Shown: positions 7,695-15,363 of the stretch, one piece after another
Layout of the letters: each line of letters starts with the position of its first letter
How positions within the stretch are numbered: the first letter of the stretch is position 1
NCBI GenBank assembly: GCA_017453335.1
Contig: JAFTKI010000053.1
Span: 1 to 22,893, forward strand
Direction of reading: 5' to 3'
Length of the DNA: 22,893 nt
Source of the DNA: Clostridia bacterium
GTDB lineage: Bacteria; Bacillota_A; Clostridia; Oscillospirales; CAG-272
Program-made: the position numbers and the translations under genes
Notes under the pieces: generated by a model
Told to the model about the DNA's origin: nothing
The model's input: the letters and a program-made list of their open reading frames with translations, nothing else
The model's database searches: none

Positions 7695-8788
7695 AGTATA
7701 ACGAAATTCGAAGAAAAAGCAGGGAAGTACAGATCGGTAATTGCAGGATCGGAGGAGCAAATCCCATTGCGATCCAGACGATGACGAATACCGACACGCT
7801 TGATTCTACGGCAACCGTTGCGCAGATTCGTGCAATGGAAGCGGCAGGTGCTTCGATCGTACGTATCACAGTGCCAACACTTGAAGCGGCAGATACGATC
7901 ATTGCGATCAAGGATGCGGGAATAGAGATTCCGATCGTTGCAGATATTCATTTTGATTATAAGATCGCTCTGCGCTGTGCGGAGCTTGGATTTGATAAGA
8001 TTCGTATCAATCCCGGTAATATTGGAGATGATGAGCGTGTCAGAGCCGTGTGTGCTGCTTGCCACGCGCGAGGGATTCCGATCCGCATCGGGGTAAACAG
8101 CGGTTCCTTGGAAAAGCATATTCTTGCAAAGCATGGGGCTCCGACACCCGAGGCACTTTGCGAAAGTGCCTTGTATCACGCCTCGTTGCTTGAAAAATTT
8201 GATTTTTATAACACGGTGATCTCAATCAAGGCGTCTACCGTTCCCGATATGATCAAGGCAAACCGACTCCTGGCGCAGTCCTGCGACTATCCGATCCACC
8301 TTGGCGTTACCGAAGCGGGTGGCGGTGACCGCGGTATGATCAAAAGCGCGATCGGAATCGGTTCGGTTCTGTGTGACGGAATCGGTGATACCCTTCGCGT
8401 TTCCTTGACCGATGATCCCGTCCTGGAGGTCGATGCTGCCAAAAAGATTCTGCGCGCCATCGGAATGGAAGGCCAAAGAGGCTTGGATATCGTCAGTTGT
8501 CCGACCTGCGGAAGAACCAAGATTGAGCTGATCCCTCTTGTTAAGCGTTTTGAAGAGGCTGTAAAAGAAGCAGGTCTTGACGATGTTCCCGTAAAGGTTG
8601 CCTTAATGGGCTGTGTGGTAAACGGCCCCGGTGAAGCAAGAGAAGCCGACGTGGGAATTGCGGGCGGTATTGGAGAAGCGGTTCTCTTCCGTCACGGCGA
8701 GATCGTGGAAAAGATATCTGAGGATCAAGTAATCGAAAGATTGATACAAGAAGTTCGTCTGATGAAAGACGGTATGAAAAATGAGTAA
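7691..8788 (+). CDS. ispG: 4-hydroxy-3-methylbut-2-en-1-yl diphosphate synthase (IspG/GcpE)
   Basis: A 365-residue single-module bacterial IspG, the [4Fe-4S] enzyme that reductively opens the cyclic diphosphate MEcPP to HMBPP, the penultimate MEP step. The N-terminal TIM barrel begins IGGANPIAIQTMTNTDT, and IRINPGNIG is typical. The iron-sulfur domain has SCPTCGRTKIEL (C270, C273) and GCVVNGPGEAREADVGIAGG (C308 and the catalytic Glu E315). It overlaps rseP by 4 bp and polC by 8 bp, so it is probably translated by coupling. No ispH is in the window. Confidence 0.97.
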   Translation: MKYNEIRRKSREVQIGNCRIGGANPIAIQTMTNTDTLDSTATVAQIRAMEAAGASIVRITVPTLEAADTIIAIKDAGIEIPIVADIHFDYKIALRCAELGFDKIRINPGNIGDDERVRAVCAACHARGIPIRIGVNSGSLEKHILAKHGAPTPEALCESALYHASLLEKFDFYNTVISIKASTVPDMIKANRLLAQSCDYPIHLGVTEAGGGDRGMIKSAIGIGSVLCDGIGDTLRVSLTDDPVLEVDAAKKILRAIGMEGQRGLDIVSCPTCGRTKIELIPLVKRFEEAVKEAGLDDVPVKVALMGCVVNGPGEAREADVGIAGGIGEAVLFRHGEIVEKISEDQVIERLIQEVRLMKDGMKNE

Positions 8789-11700
8789 GAATTTATTGGA
8801 AATATTCAATCGTTATCAGCCATCGGAAGAGGATGCAAGGCTTTTGCTGATTGCCCGATCCGATACGATAAAATTGCAAGCGGACAAGCCGCAGAGAATC
8901 ATTCAGGTCTCTGCGTTTTTTCCGTTCGTGATTCCCAAGCATACGCTCTACCGCATTGAAGAGGAGATCCGCAGCGTTTATCAGTTGAATATGGTGCGGA
9001 TCTGTCCCAGATATCCGTCCGAAGCCTTTTCGGATGATTCGATTCCAGATCTGTTGATTGAGACCAACCGCCGCGGAATCGTTGCAAACGGATTCTTTAA
9101 TCATTGCCATTGGAGACTGGTGGATCATACCTTATCAATCGAGATCCCATTTTCCGAGAGCGGTGTGGAGCTGATCTATGATGCCAAGACCCCGAGCTTG
9201 ATGGAGGATATCGTTCGGGAGGAATACGGAGTGGAAATTAAGGTCACCATTCAAAAAATGCGTGATTATGATCCTTTTGAGTATCAAAGATCGGTTGAAG
9301 CGCAGCTTCGGGATATGCAACGGGATGCGGCGCGCGCGGAAGTGGAGTATCAAAGGATGCAACAGGCACAGCAGAACTCGGAGTATTCCAAAACAGAAGC
9401 TTCCACAGAGGAGATGTTGCCTCGCGTGGCTTCGATCTACGGTACTGTTCCGATTCCCGAGATCACAGACGGAATTTGTAAGATCGGATACTCGGTCTTT
9501 GATATATCCGTGCCCGAGTATGTGCTTGGTGAGCCGTTTGCAATCACTCCCGTATCGATCGCATCGATCAATAAACCGATGCGCAACATTGTTGTGGTGG
9601 GAGAGGTTTTCAATTTTTTGCGTGAAGAAAACCGAACCGGAGATAAATTTGATATCAGCTTTGCCCTGTTTGACGGAAATGCATCGATCGAGCATCGTAG
9701 CTTTGGTTTGGATTCGGAAACGGCAAATGAGATTTGCGGCTTAATCAAAAACGGATCTGTGATTGCAATGCATGGGTATGCCAAGCACGTTACACGAAAA
9801 GGTGAGCCCGATGTGGATTTTACCTTTTTTTACAACGATATTGCAAAGATTTCAAAGATTACAAGAAACGATAATGCCCCCCAAAAGCGCGTAGAGCTTC
9901 ATCTTCACACCAATATGTCGGCAATGGATGCCTTGATTCCGCCCGATGTTGCGGTTAAAACAGCATTGAAATGGGGACATCCTGCTGTGGCGATTACCGA
10001 CCACGGAAACGTACAGGGCTTTCCCGAAGCAATGCTTGCCCTGGACGATATCCAGAAGTCCGGCAAGGAGATCAAGGTTCTGTACGGCATGGAAGCATAT
10101 TTTGTGAACAACACCTCCGGTGTGCTTGTTGGAAAATGCGATCCATCCTTTGATGCGGAATGTGTTGTATTCGACATTGAAACCACAGGTCTGTCGGTAC
10201 AGAATTGCAAGATCACCGAGATCGGTGCTGTCAAGATCAAGGCAGGGAAGGTACTGGAGCGCTTCAACACCTTTGTCAATCCCGAAGTACCGATCCCGGA
10301 GGATATTGTCAAACTGACGGGGATCACCGATGAAATGGTGGCAGATGCGCCGCTTGTTGGGGAAGCACTGAAAAGCTTTTTCGATTTTATCGGAAATGAT
10401 GCAAGCCGTGAAATCCAACCGCTTCTGATCGCGCACAATGCAAACTTCGATATTGGTTTTATCCGTCATTTTGCAAAGCAGAGCGATTTGCCGTTCAAAA
10501 ATCCTTATTTGGATACGGTTGCTCTTTCAAAATACATCAATCCCGAGCTGAAAAATCATAAGCTGGATACCATTGCAAAAGCCTATGAGTTGGGTGAATT
10601 CAACCACCACCGTGCCTGCGATGATGCGGAAATGCTTGCAATGATCTATTTTCGTATGATTGAGGTCATGCAAAAAATGGAGCTTCGTGACCTGCACCAT
10701 GTGCATGCCGAAATGATTGAAAAAGCAGATCCGTTGAAGCTGAATACCTATCATCAGATCCTTCTGGTCAAAAATCAAGTAGGCTTGAAAAATTTGTATA
10801 AGCTCGTTTCGATGAGTTATCTGGATTATTTCAAGCGTTTTCCGCGTATTCCCAAAACAGTGCTGGAAAAGCACCGCGAGGGCTTGATCGTCGGTTCGGC
10901 ATGTGAGTCGGGTGAGTTGATCCGCGCAATTTTGGAAAACCGCCCCGAGGCTGAGATCGAGGAAATTGTGAATTTCTATGATTATTTGGAAATTCAGCCG
11001 ATCTGCAACAACCGTTTTTTGATTGCGGAAGGAAAGATTGCCGATGAAGAAGGATTGCGAGATCTGAACCGTAAGGTTGTGGAGCTTGGTGAACGCTATC
11101 GCAAGCCCGTGTGCGCAACCTGTGACGCACACTTTGTCAACCGCGAGGATGAGCTTTACCGCAAGATTTTGATGGCGGGGATGAAGTACAGCGATTTTGA
11201 CAAGGATGTTGGGATCTATTTCCGCACTACAGAAGAAATGTTGGAGGAGTTTTCCTACCTTGGCGAGGAAAAGGCATACGAGGTCGTTGTCACCAATACC
11301 AATATGATTGCCGATCAGATCGAGCAGGTTCGGCCGATCCCGAAGGGCTCCTATACGCCCGAAATGGAGGGCGCTGAACAGGAGCTGCAGGATATGTGCT
11401 GGGCAAGAGCAAAGAGTATGTACGGCGATCCGTTGCCCGATCTTGTTACCAAGCGTCTTGAAAAGGAATTGACCTCGATTATCAAAAACGGATTTTCGGT
11501 GTTGTATCTGATTGCCCAGCGCTTGGTGCATTACAGCGAAGAGCAAGGATATCTCGTTGGCTCGCGCGGCTCGGTAGGCTCGTCCTTCGTTGCTACCATG
11601 GCGGGTATTTCCGAGGTGAATCCCTTGCCGCCGCACTATTATTGTCCGAATCCCGACTGTAAAAACAATGAGTTTTTCACCGACGGATCGATCGGTTCGG

Positions 11701-13238
11701 GGTTTGATCTTCCCGATAAGATCTGTCCGAAATGCGGTACGAAATACAAAGCGGACGGACATGATATCATGTTCGAGACCTTTCTCGGCTTCTACGGTGA
11801 TAAATCTCCCGATATCGACCTGAACTTCTCAGGTGACGTGCAGGGAAGAGTTCACAAATATACCGAGGAATTGTTTGGTGAGGGACACGTATTCCGCGCG
11901 GGAACTATCACCGGTCTTGCAGACAAGACCGCATACGGATATGTGAAAAACTATCTCACGCAAAAGGGAGTCAGTTTGCCGCGTTCGGAGATGAGTCGTC
12001 TTGCGATCAACTGTATGGGCGTTAAAAAATCAACGGGACAGCATCCCGGCGGTATTATTGTTGTACCGCAGAAATATGACGTATACGATTTCACCCCGAT
12101 CCAGCATCCTGCCGACGATCCGAATGCAAGCACTGTTACCACGCACTTTGCATTCTCCTATCTGCACGATACGATTTTGAAGCTGGATGAGCTGGGACAC
12201 GATATGCCTACCAAATACAAGTGGCTGGAGACCTTTACGAATACTTCTGTCCTTGACGTTGCAATGAATGACCGTTCGGTTTACGACCTGTTCGAATCAA
12301 CGGCACCTCTTGGAATCACGCCCGAGGATATCGATGGCTGTAAGATCGGTACCTTTGGACTTCCCGAGCTTGGCACACCGTTTTTGCAGCAGGTGCTGCT
12401 TGACGCGAAACCGAAAAACTTTGCCGACTTGTTGCAGATCTCCGGACTGACACACGGAACTAACGTGTGGCTTGGAAACGCGCAGGATCTGATCAAAGAG
12501 GGCATATGTGATATTTCGCAGGTTATCGGTACCCGTGACGGTATCATGCTGGATATGATCCGCTATGGTTTGGATAATTCCACTTCGTTCCAGATCATGG
12601 AGGCTGTTCGAAAGGGAAAAGGACTCAAGCCCGAATGGGAGGCTGCAATGCGTGAGCATGAGGTTCCCGAGTGGTACATCACATCCTGTAAAAAGATCAA
12701 ATATCTTTTCCCGAAGGCTCACGCGGCGGCTTACGTTATGTCCGCGATCCGTCTGGCTTGGTACAAGGTGCATCAGCCCGTAGCATTCTACTGTACCATG
12801 TTTACGGTGGCTCCCGAGGGCTTTGACGCAACGGTTGTGCGCGGCGGAAAGGCAAGCGTTGTTGCGTTGATGCACGATATCCAGAAGCGCGATAAAAAGG
12901 ATGTTACACAGAACGACCAAAAAACACTTACGGTCATGCAGCTTGTCAATGAGGCGATGGCACGAAAGATTCGTTTTTTGCCGGTTGATTTGCAAAAGTC
13001 ACACGCGTATATCTTTCAACCCGAGGATGGCGCGATTCGTATGCCGTTTTCGTCCTTGCCAAAGCTTGGAGCCAGTGCTGCGCAAAATATTATTGCGGCC
13101 CGAGAGGAAGAACCCTTTTTCTCGGTGGAGGATCTCCAGGTTCGTGCAAAGCTGAGTAAATCGATCATCGATCTGCTTCGCGCAAACGGCGTGTTGGATA
13201 ACGTGAGTGAGACCGACCAGTTGACAATGAGCTTTTAA
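8781..13238 (+). CDS. polC: DNA polymerase III alpha subunit, PolC type
   Basis: A 1485-residue replicative polymerase of the Gram-positive type with built-in proofreading. The order is: N-terminal domains (to about 230), OB fold (about 245-355), PHP domain beginning ELHLHTNMSAMDALIPP near 370, an inserted DEDDh 3'-5' exonuclease with VVFDIETTGLS near 462 and HNANFDIGFIRHF, then the rest of PHP and the polymerase core. A zinc-finger region starts at C955 (CPNPDCKNNEF, later CPKCG). The catalytic aspartates are D1011 and D1013 in SPDIDLNFSGD. HPGGIIVVP and the C-terminal helix-hairpin-helix region follow. The ATG lies inside the ispG stop region (ATGAGTAA), giving an 8-bp overlap. It is the last gene of the operon; rimP-nusA, which often follow polC in Firmicutes, are absent here. 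Confidence 0.97.
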   Translation: MSKNLLEIFNRYQPSEEDARLLLIARSDTIKLQADKPQRIIQVSAFFPFVIPKHTLYRIEEEIRSVYQLNMVRICPRYPSEAFSDDSIPDLLIETNRRGIVANGFFNHCHWRLVDHTLSIEIPFSESGVELIYDAKTPSLMEDIVREEYGVEIKVTIQKMRDYDPFEYQRSVEAQLRDMQRDAARAEVEYQRMQQAQQNSEYSKTEASTEEMLPRVASIYGTVPIPEITDGICKIGYSVFDISVPEYVLGEPFAITPVSIASINKPMRNIVVVGEVFNFLREENRTGDKFDISFALFDGNASIEHRSFGLDSETANEICGLIKNGSVIAMHGYAKHVTRKGEPDVDFTFFYNDIAKISKITRNDNAPQKRVELHLHTNMSAMDALIPPDVAVKTALKWGHPAVAITDHGNVQGFPEAMLALDDIQKSGKEIKVLYGMEAYFVNNTSGVLVGKCDPSFDAECVVFDIETTGLSVQNCKITEIGAVKIKAGKVLERFNTFVNPEVPIPEDIVKLTGITDEMVADAPLVGEALKSFFDFIGNDASREIQPLLIAHNANFDIGFIRHFAKQSDLPFKNPYLDTVALSKYINPELKNHKLDTIAKAYELGEFNHHRACDDAEMLAMIYFRMIEVMQKMELRDLHHVHAEMIEKADPLKLNTYHQILLVKNQVGLKNLYKLVSMSYLDYFKRFPRIPKTVLEKHREGLIVGSACESGELIRAILENRPEAEIEEIVNFYDYLEIQPICNNRFLIAEGKIADEEGLRDLNRKVVELGERYRKPVCATCDAHFVNREDELYRKILMAGMKYSDFDKDVGIYFRTTEEMLEEFSYLGEEKAYEVVVTNTNMIADQIEQVRPIPKGSYTPEMEGAEQELQDMCWARAKSMYGDPLPDLVTKRLEKELTSIIKNGFSVLYLIAQRLVHYSEEQGYLVGSRGSVGSSFVATMAGISEVNPLPPHYYCPNPDCKNNEFFTDGSIGSGFDLPDKICPKCGTKYKADGHDIMFETFLGFYGDKSPDIDLNFSGDVQGRVHKYTEELFGEGHVFRAGTITGLADKTAYGYVKNYLTQKGVSLPRSEMSRLAINCMGVKKSTGQHPGGIIVVPQKYDVYDFTPIQHPADDPNASTVTTHFAFSYLHDTILKLDELGHDMPTKYKWLETFTNTSVLDVAMNDRSVYDLFESTAPLGITPEDIDGCKIGTFGLPELGTPFLQQVLLDAKPKNFADLLQISGLTHGTNVWLGNAQDLIKEGICDISQVIGTRDGIMLDMIRYGLDNSTSFQIMEAVRKGKGLKPEWEAAMREHEVPEWYITSCKKIKYLFPKAHAAAYVMSAIRLAWYKVHQPVAFYCTMFTVAPEGFDATVVRGGKASVVALMHDIQKRDKKDVTQNDQKTLTVMQLVNEAMARKIRFLPVDLQKSHAYIFQPEDGAIRMPFSSLPKLGASAAQNIIAAREEEPFFSVEDLQVRAKLSKSIIDLLRANGVLDNVSETDQLTMSF

Positions 13239-13293
13239 CAAACAGGAAACAGAAGAATTTAAAAAAGCAGATTTAAACCATCAATAAAAAATT

Positions 13294-13325
13294 AAGGAGT
13301 ATGACCGTTTGGTCATACTCCTTTT
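13294..13325. terminator. Bidirectional terminator between polC and the minus-strand regulator
   Basis: AAGGAGTATGACC (13294-13306) pairs perfectly with GGTCATACTCCTT (13311-13323) around a GTTT loop. T-runs flank both sides (TTTT at 13322-13325 for the + strand; an A-run at 13286-13291 reads as T on the minus strand), so it can stop polC transcripts and those of the convergent gene ending at 13330. Confidence 0.88.
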
Positions 13326-13329
13326 AAAA

Positions 13330-14010
13330 TTATTTTAACTGTTCCAAAATTGCTTTGAATTCTTTAGTATCTCTGATAGCATCAAATTCCTTTTCGGCTA
13401 ACCAGGACTCACGAAGAATTTCACGCAGAGGACGAGAATCGGTAGTCTCAAAATCGGTTTTCTTGCGTACCTTTTCCCCAAGCAAAAACGATGTTGTTTT
13501 TAATTCATCGGGACGGTTATCAAACTCGATTGCCATTTTGACAGAGATTTTTAATTGCTCTATAGCTTCGTCATAACGATTCAATTTCATATAATATGCT
13601 GCACGATGGTGTGCCATTCTTGAACTTGCCCAAGTATAATTGGGTACATTATCGTCAAATATAAGGCGGTCTAAAGCATCCATTTTTTCTATTACTTTGA
13701 TCGCATCCTCTGCCGAAACCAAATCCATCAACCTATAAAGCGCATCAGACAAGATGCCATACGCTTTATAAATATACCTTCTTGTATGAGGCAACTTTTC
13801 CTCATCCGATAATGCCCACCAAATTGCGCTTTCTCTGCAATTATATATGGATGGGAGTGTTTCATATATGGAACGTCCAATGTTTTTTCGCCCCATTTCG
13901 CTGTGATGAAACGCAAGACGTTCGGTGGCTTCAAATTTTATTTGTATATCAGGGCAGTATTTCATAATACGTTCACCGAGAGCCACAATCTCTGCATCAT
14001 ATTTCTCCAT
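13330..14010 (-). CDS. C-terminal helical-repeat half of the split XRE regulator
   Basis: An open frame of 226 residues with alpha-helical, TPR-like character, for example YMKLNRYDEAIEQLKISVKM near residues 145-165, and no DNA-binding domain. Such domains in XRE-family regulators usually bind peptides or mediate oligomerisation. The ATG (14008-14010) lies 3 bp after the TAA of the upstream half, without a convincing Shine-Dalgarno sequence of its own. It could be made only by termination-reinitiation or readthrough. It ends just before the bidirectional terminator shared with polC. It may be untranslated. Confidence 0.6.
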   Translation of the reverse strand: MEKYDAEIVALGERIMKYCPDIQIKFEATERLAFHHSEMGRKNIGRSIYETLPSIYNCRESAIWWALSDEEKLPHTRRYIYKAYGILSDALYRLMDLVSAEDAIKVIEKMDALDRLIFDDNVPNYTWASSRMAHHRAAYYMKLNRYDEAIEQLKISVKMAIEFDNRPDELKTTSFLLGEKVRKKTDFETTDSRPLREILRESWLAEKEFDAIRDTKEFKAILEQLK

Positions 14011-14013
14011 ATT

Positions 14014-14415
14014 TTATTTCCAGTTGGGGATGTTTCCTGTATCGTCGCCTGTAGCGAAAAGCGCATACATCAGCTTGTTCAAAAGAGCATAATTGTTCGG
14101 AAATTCTGCAACTCCCGCACGCGCAATACGGATACATTCATCAATATTGCCAACGCTGATCGCCGCTTGAAAATCTTTCAAATACTGATCTACGGCTTTC
14201 TTTTCTGCGGCTTCGTCAACGCCCATTAGTTTGTCTGTGGATATATCAAAAAATGCTGCAATCGTTGGGATCAGCTCAATGTCGGGATAGCAGGAATGAT
14301 TCTCCCAACGCGAAACGGATTGACAAGATACACCAAGGATCTCTGCAAATTCTTCTTGTGTGATATCTTTTTCCTTTCGCAATTTCTTTATTATTTCACC
14401 AATATTCAGTTTCAT
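14014..14415 (-). CDS. HTH-XRE DNA-binding half of the split regulator
   Basis: A 133-residue protein beginning with a helix-turn-helix of the XRE/Cro family: IGEIIKKLRKEKDITQEEFA, then ILGVSCQSVSRWENHSCYPD, then the typical tail ELIPTIAAFFDISTDKLMG (to about residue 65). The rest is the start of a helical domain that stops at the premature TAA. The ATG has AAGAGGT about 6 bp upstream and a consensus promoter at 14466-14494. The target genes are unknown; the neighbouring flavodoxin-like gene is transcribed in the same direction but from a promoter of its own. The domain alone could still bind DNA. Confidence 0.8.
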   Translation of the reverse strand: MKLNIGEIIKKLRKEKDITQEEFAEILGVSCQSVSRWENHSCYPDIELIPTIAAFFDISTDKLMGVDEAAEKKAVDQYLKDFQAAISVGNIDECIRIARAGVAEFPNNYALLNKLMYALFATGDDTGNIPNWK

Positions 14416-14465
14416 AATGAATACCTCTTATTTAAAAATTGAAAGTCGCGCTTCTTTCTGTTTAT

Positions 14466-14494
14466 ATTGTATCACAGCAGCAATAAAGAATCAA
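14466..14494 (-). promoter_or_regulatory. Sigma-A-type promoter of the XRE regulator
   Basis: On the minus strand, TTGATT (14489-14494) and TACAAT (14466-14471) are separated by 17 bp. The start of transcription would be near 14459, about 44 bp upstream of the regulator ATG. Confidence 0.7.
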
Positions 14495-14534
14495 TATCAC
14501 GTTTAGAGTGTTTTTTTCACCATTACAGTGAAAG

Positions 14535-14562
14535 GGCGTATCTGCGATAACACAGATACGCC
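14535..14562 (-). terminator. Probable terminator of the flavodoxin-like gene
   Basis: GGCGTATCTG (14535-14544) and CAGATACGCC (14553-14562) form a perfect 10-bp stem with an 8-nt loop, 27 bp after the stop of the gene at 14590. Only a short CTTT follows on the minus strand, so the T-run is weak. Confidence 0.6.
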
Positions 14563-14589
14563 TAAACTTATTTTGGATAGGGAAGTGGT

Positions 14590-15015
14590 TTACTTCAGGT
14601 TCTTGATCACGCGATCAACCCAAGCAAAGATTGCTTCCTTTTCTTCGGGCTTTACAGAACCGCCGAAGATGGGCATACCGCCGTTGACATGCAGGACCTC
14701 ATCGATTACATTGGTGCCTGCTTCGGCAAGTGTTGCTTTCAGGGTATCAGCAACCTTGTCGTCACCGTCGATCATCAGTGCTACGTTCTGTGCGCGAGCC
14801 TTGGTCAGCTCTTTGCAGAAAAGACGCAGGGAATCACTGATATCACCCTTAGCGGAAACCGCCAGGATAACAACTCTTTCTTTGTCGCAGGAATATGCAG
14901 GGGGAATGCAGTCAACCGCATTAAATGCCAGCTCATACTGAACCTTAATTAAATTTGCAATATTATGGATCTTCTTTTTTCCGGAAGCATGCAGAATACG
15001 CATTTTGATAGCCAT
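14590..15015 (-). CDS. Small flavodoxin-like fold protein, function unknown
   Basis: A 141-residue soluble protein. A first beta strand (KMRILHAS), a helix, then RVVILAVSAKGDIS, a long helix with LRLFCKELTKARAQ and NVALMIDGDD resemble the alternating beta/alpha pattern of short-chain flavodoxins and flavodoxin-like domains. The canonical FMN phosphate loop (S/T-x-T-G-N-T) is not seen; ASGKKKIHN stands in its place, so FMN binding is uncertain. The C-terminal FGGSVKPEEKEAIFAWVDRV is also like that of flavodoxin-family proteins. GGAGG lies 8-9 bp before the ATG at 15015, which fixes this start over the internal Met at residue 5. It is monocistronic, with an extended -10 at 15048-15056. No function is assigned. 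Confidence 0.7.
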   Translation of the reverse strand: MAIKMRILHASGKKKIHNIANLIKVQYELAFNAVDCIPPAYSCDKERVVILAVSAKGDISDSLRLFCKELTKARAQNVALMIDGDDKVADTLKATLAEAGTNVIDEVLHVNGGMPIFGGSVKPEEKEAIFAWVDRVIKNLK

Positions 15016-15047
15016 GGGAATATCCTCCTAATCAATTTTATGAATCT

Positions 15048-15056
15048 ATTATACCA
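15048..15056 (-). promoter_or_regulatory. Extended -10 promoter for the flavodoxin-like gene
   Basis: On the minus strand TGGTATAAT gives a perfect -10 (15048-15053) with a TGn extension (15054-15056). No good -35 is present at the right distance, as expected for extended -10 promoters. Confidence 0.6.
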
Positions 15057-15276
15057 TATAATTTTGGAAAATGGAATATGTTTTAGCAAAAAAAACAAGA
15101 AAAAAGTAAATAAAAGTGAAAAGTACGATAAGAAAATTTGTATATTTCAGAAAAACTGTTTGACAAATGGGATCGGGCAAGTGTTTGGCGGGTAAATCCG
15201 ATGATCTGTCCGAGAATTTAAGTGTGACGTATAGCCGTTCCAAGCCACAGGGAAACTCACCTTTTGCCACAGAGCC

Positions 15277-15306
15277 AATTATACAAAATGCAAATTTTGT
15301 ATAATT
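15277..15306. repeat. Perfect 13-bp palindrome with GCAA loop
   Basis: AATTATACAAAAT (15277-15289) and ATTTTGTATAATT (15294-15306) are exact inverted repeats around GCAA, a GNRA tetraloop when read on the plus strand. TATAAT occurs in both arms on opposite strands. There is no adjacent T-run in either direction (a T7 run lies 9 bp further on the plus side), so it could be an operator or an RNA hairpin rather than a standard terminator. Confidence 0.8.
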
Positions 15307-15363
15307 CAGAGTGTGTTTTTTTCGGTAAAACAGGGGTTTTTCAATTTTGAGCGAATTTTAACC

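Larger units (their letters stand above)
13330..14415 (-). pseudogene. XRE-type regulator gene interrupted by one in-frame TAA
   Basis: The two open frames at 14014-14415 and 13330-14010 are in the same frame and separated only by TAA (14014-14016) and AAT (14011-14013). Read through, the junction is GNIPNWK-stop-NMEKYDAE, and together they give about 360 residues, a normal size for HTH-XRE regulators with a helical-repeat C-terminal domain found in Clostridia. A single G-to-T change (GAA to TAA) would explain it. It is either a recent pseudogene, a two-protein split by restart at the ATG just after the stop, or a sequencing error. The two halves are described separately. Confidence 0.6.
15016..15363. 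other. 348-bp gene-free stretch with possible structured RNA
   Basis: No convincing gene is present between the flavodoxin-like gene and the glycosyltransferase. The part next to 15060-15150 is very A/T-rich. About 15155-15276 is clearly richer in GC, and on the minus strand GACAGAT (15210-15216 region) can pair with ATTTGTC (15161-15167 region), enclosing ATCGG/CCGAT. One of these pairs is G-U on the minus strand but A-C on the plus strand, which favours a minus-strand RNA. A TATAAT at 15278-15283 (minus) stands just upstream but lacks a -35. A 73-codon open frame (15049-15270, minus) crosses the region but has no ribosome site or recognisable domain. Confidence 0.4.

Noticed and set aside
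10527..11762. 411-codon minus-strand open frame within polC
   Set aside because: It is antisense to the well-conserved polC core and has no recognisable motif.
14515..14533. Small inverted repeat TTTCAC/GTGAAA near the XRE promoter
   Set aside because: Only 6 bp and A/T-rich; too weak to call an operator.
15049..15270. 73-codon minus-strand open frame in the gene-free stretch
   Set aside because: No ribosome site, no domain; its second half is T-rich sequence giving a spurious hydrophobic run. A second frame is also open over the same GC-richer part, so openness alone means little.
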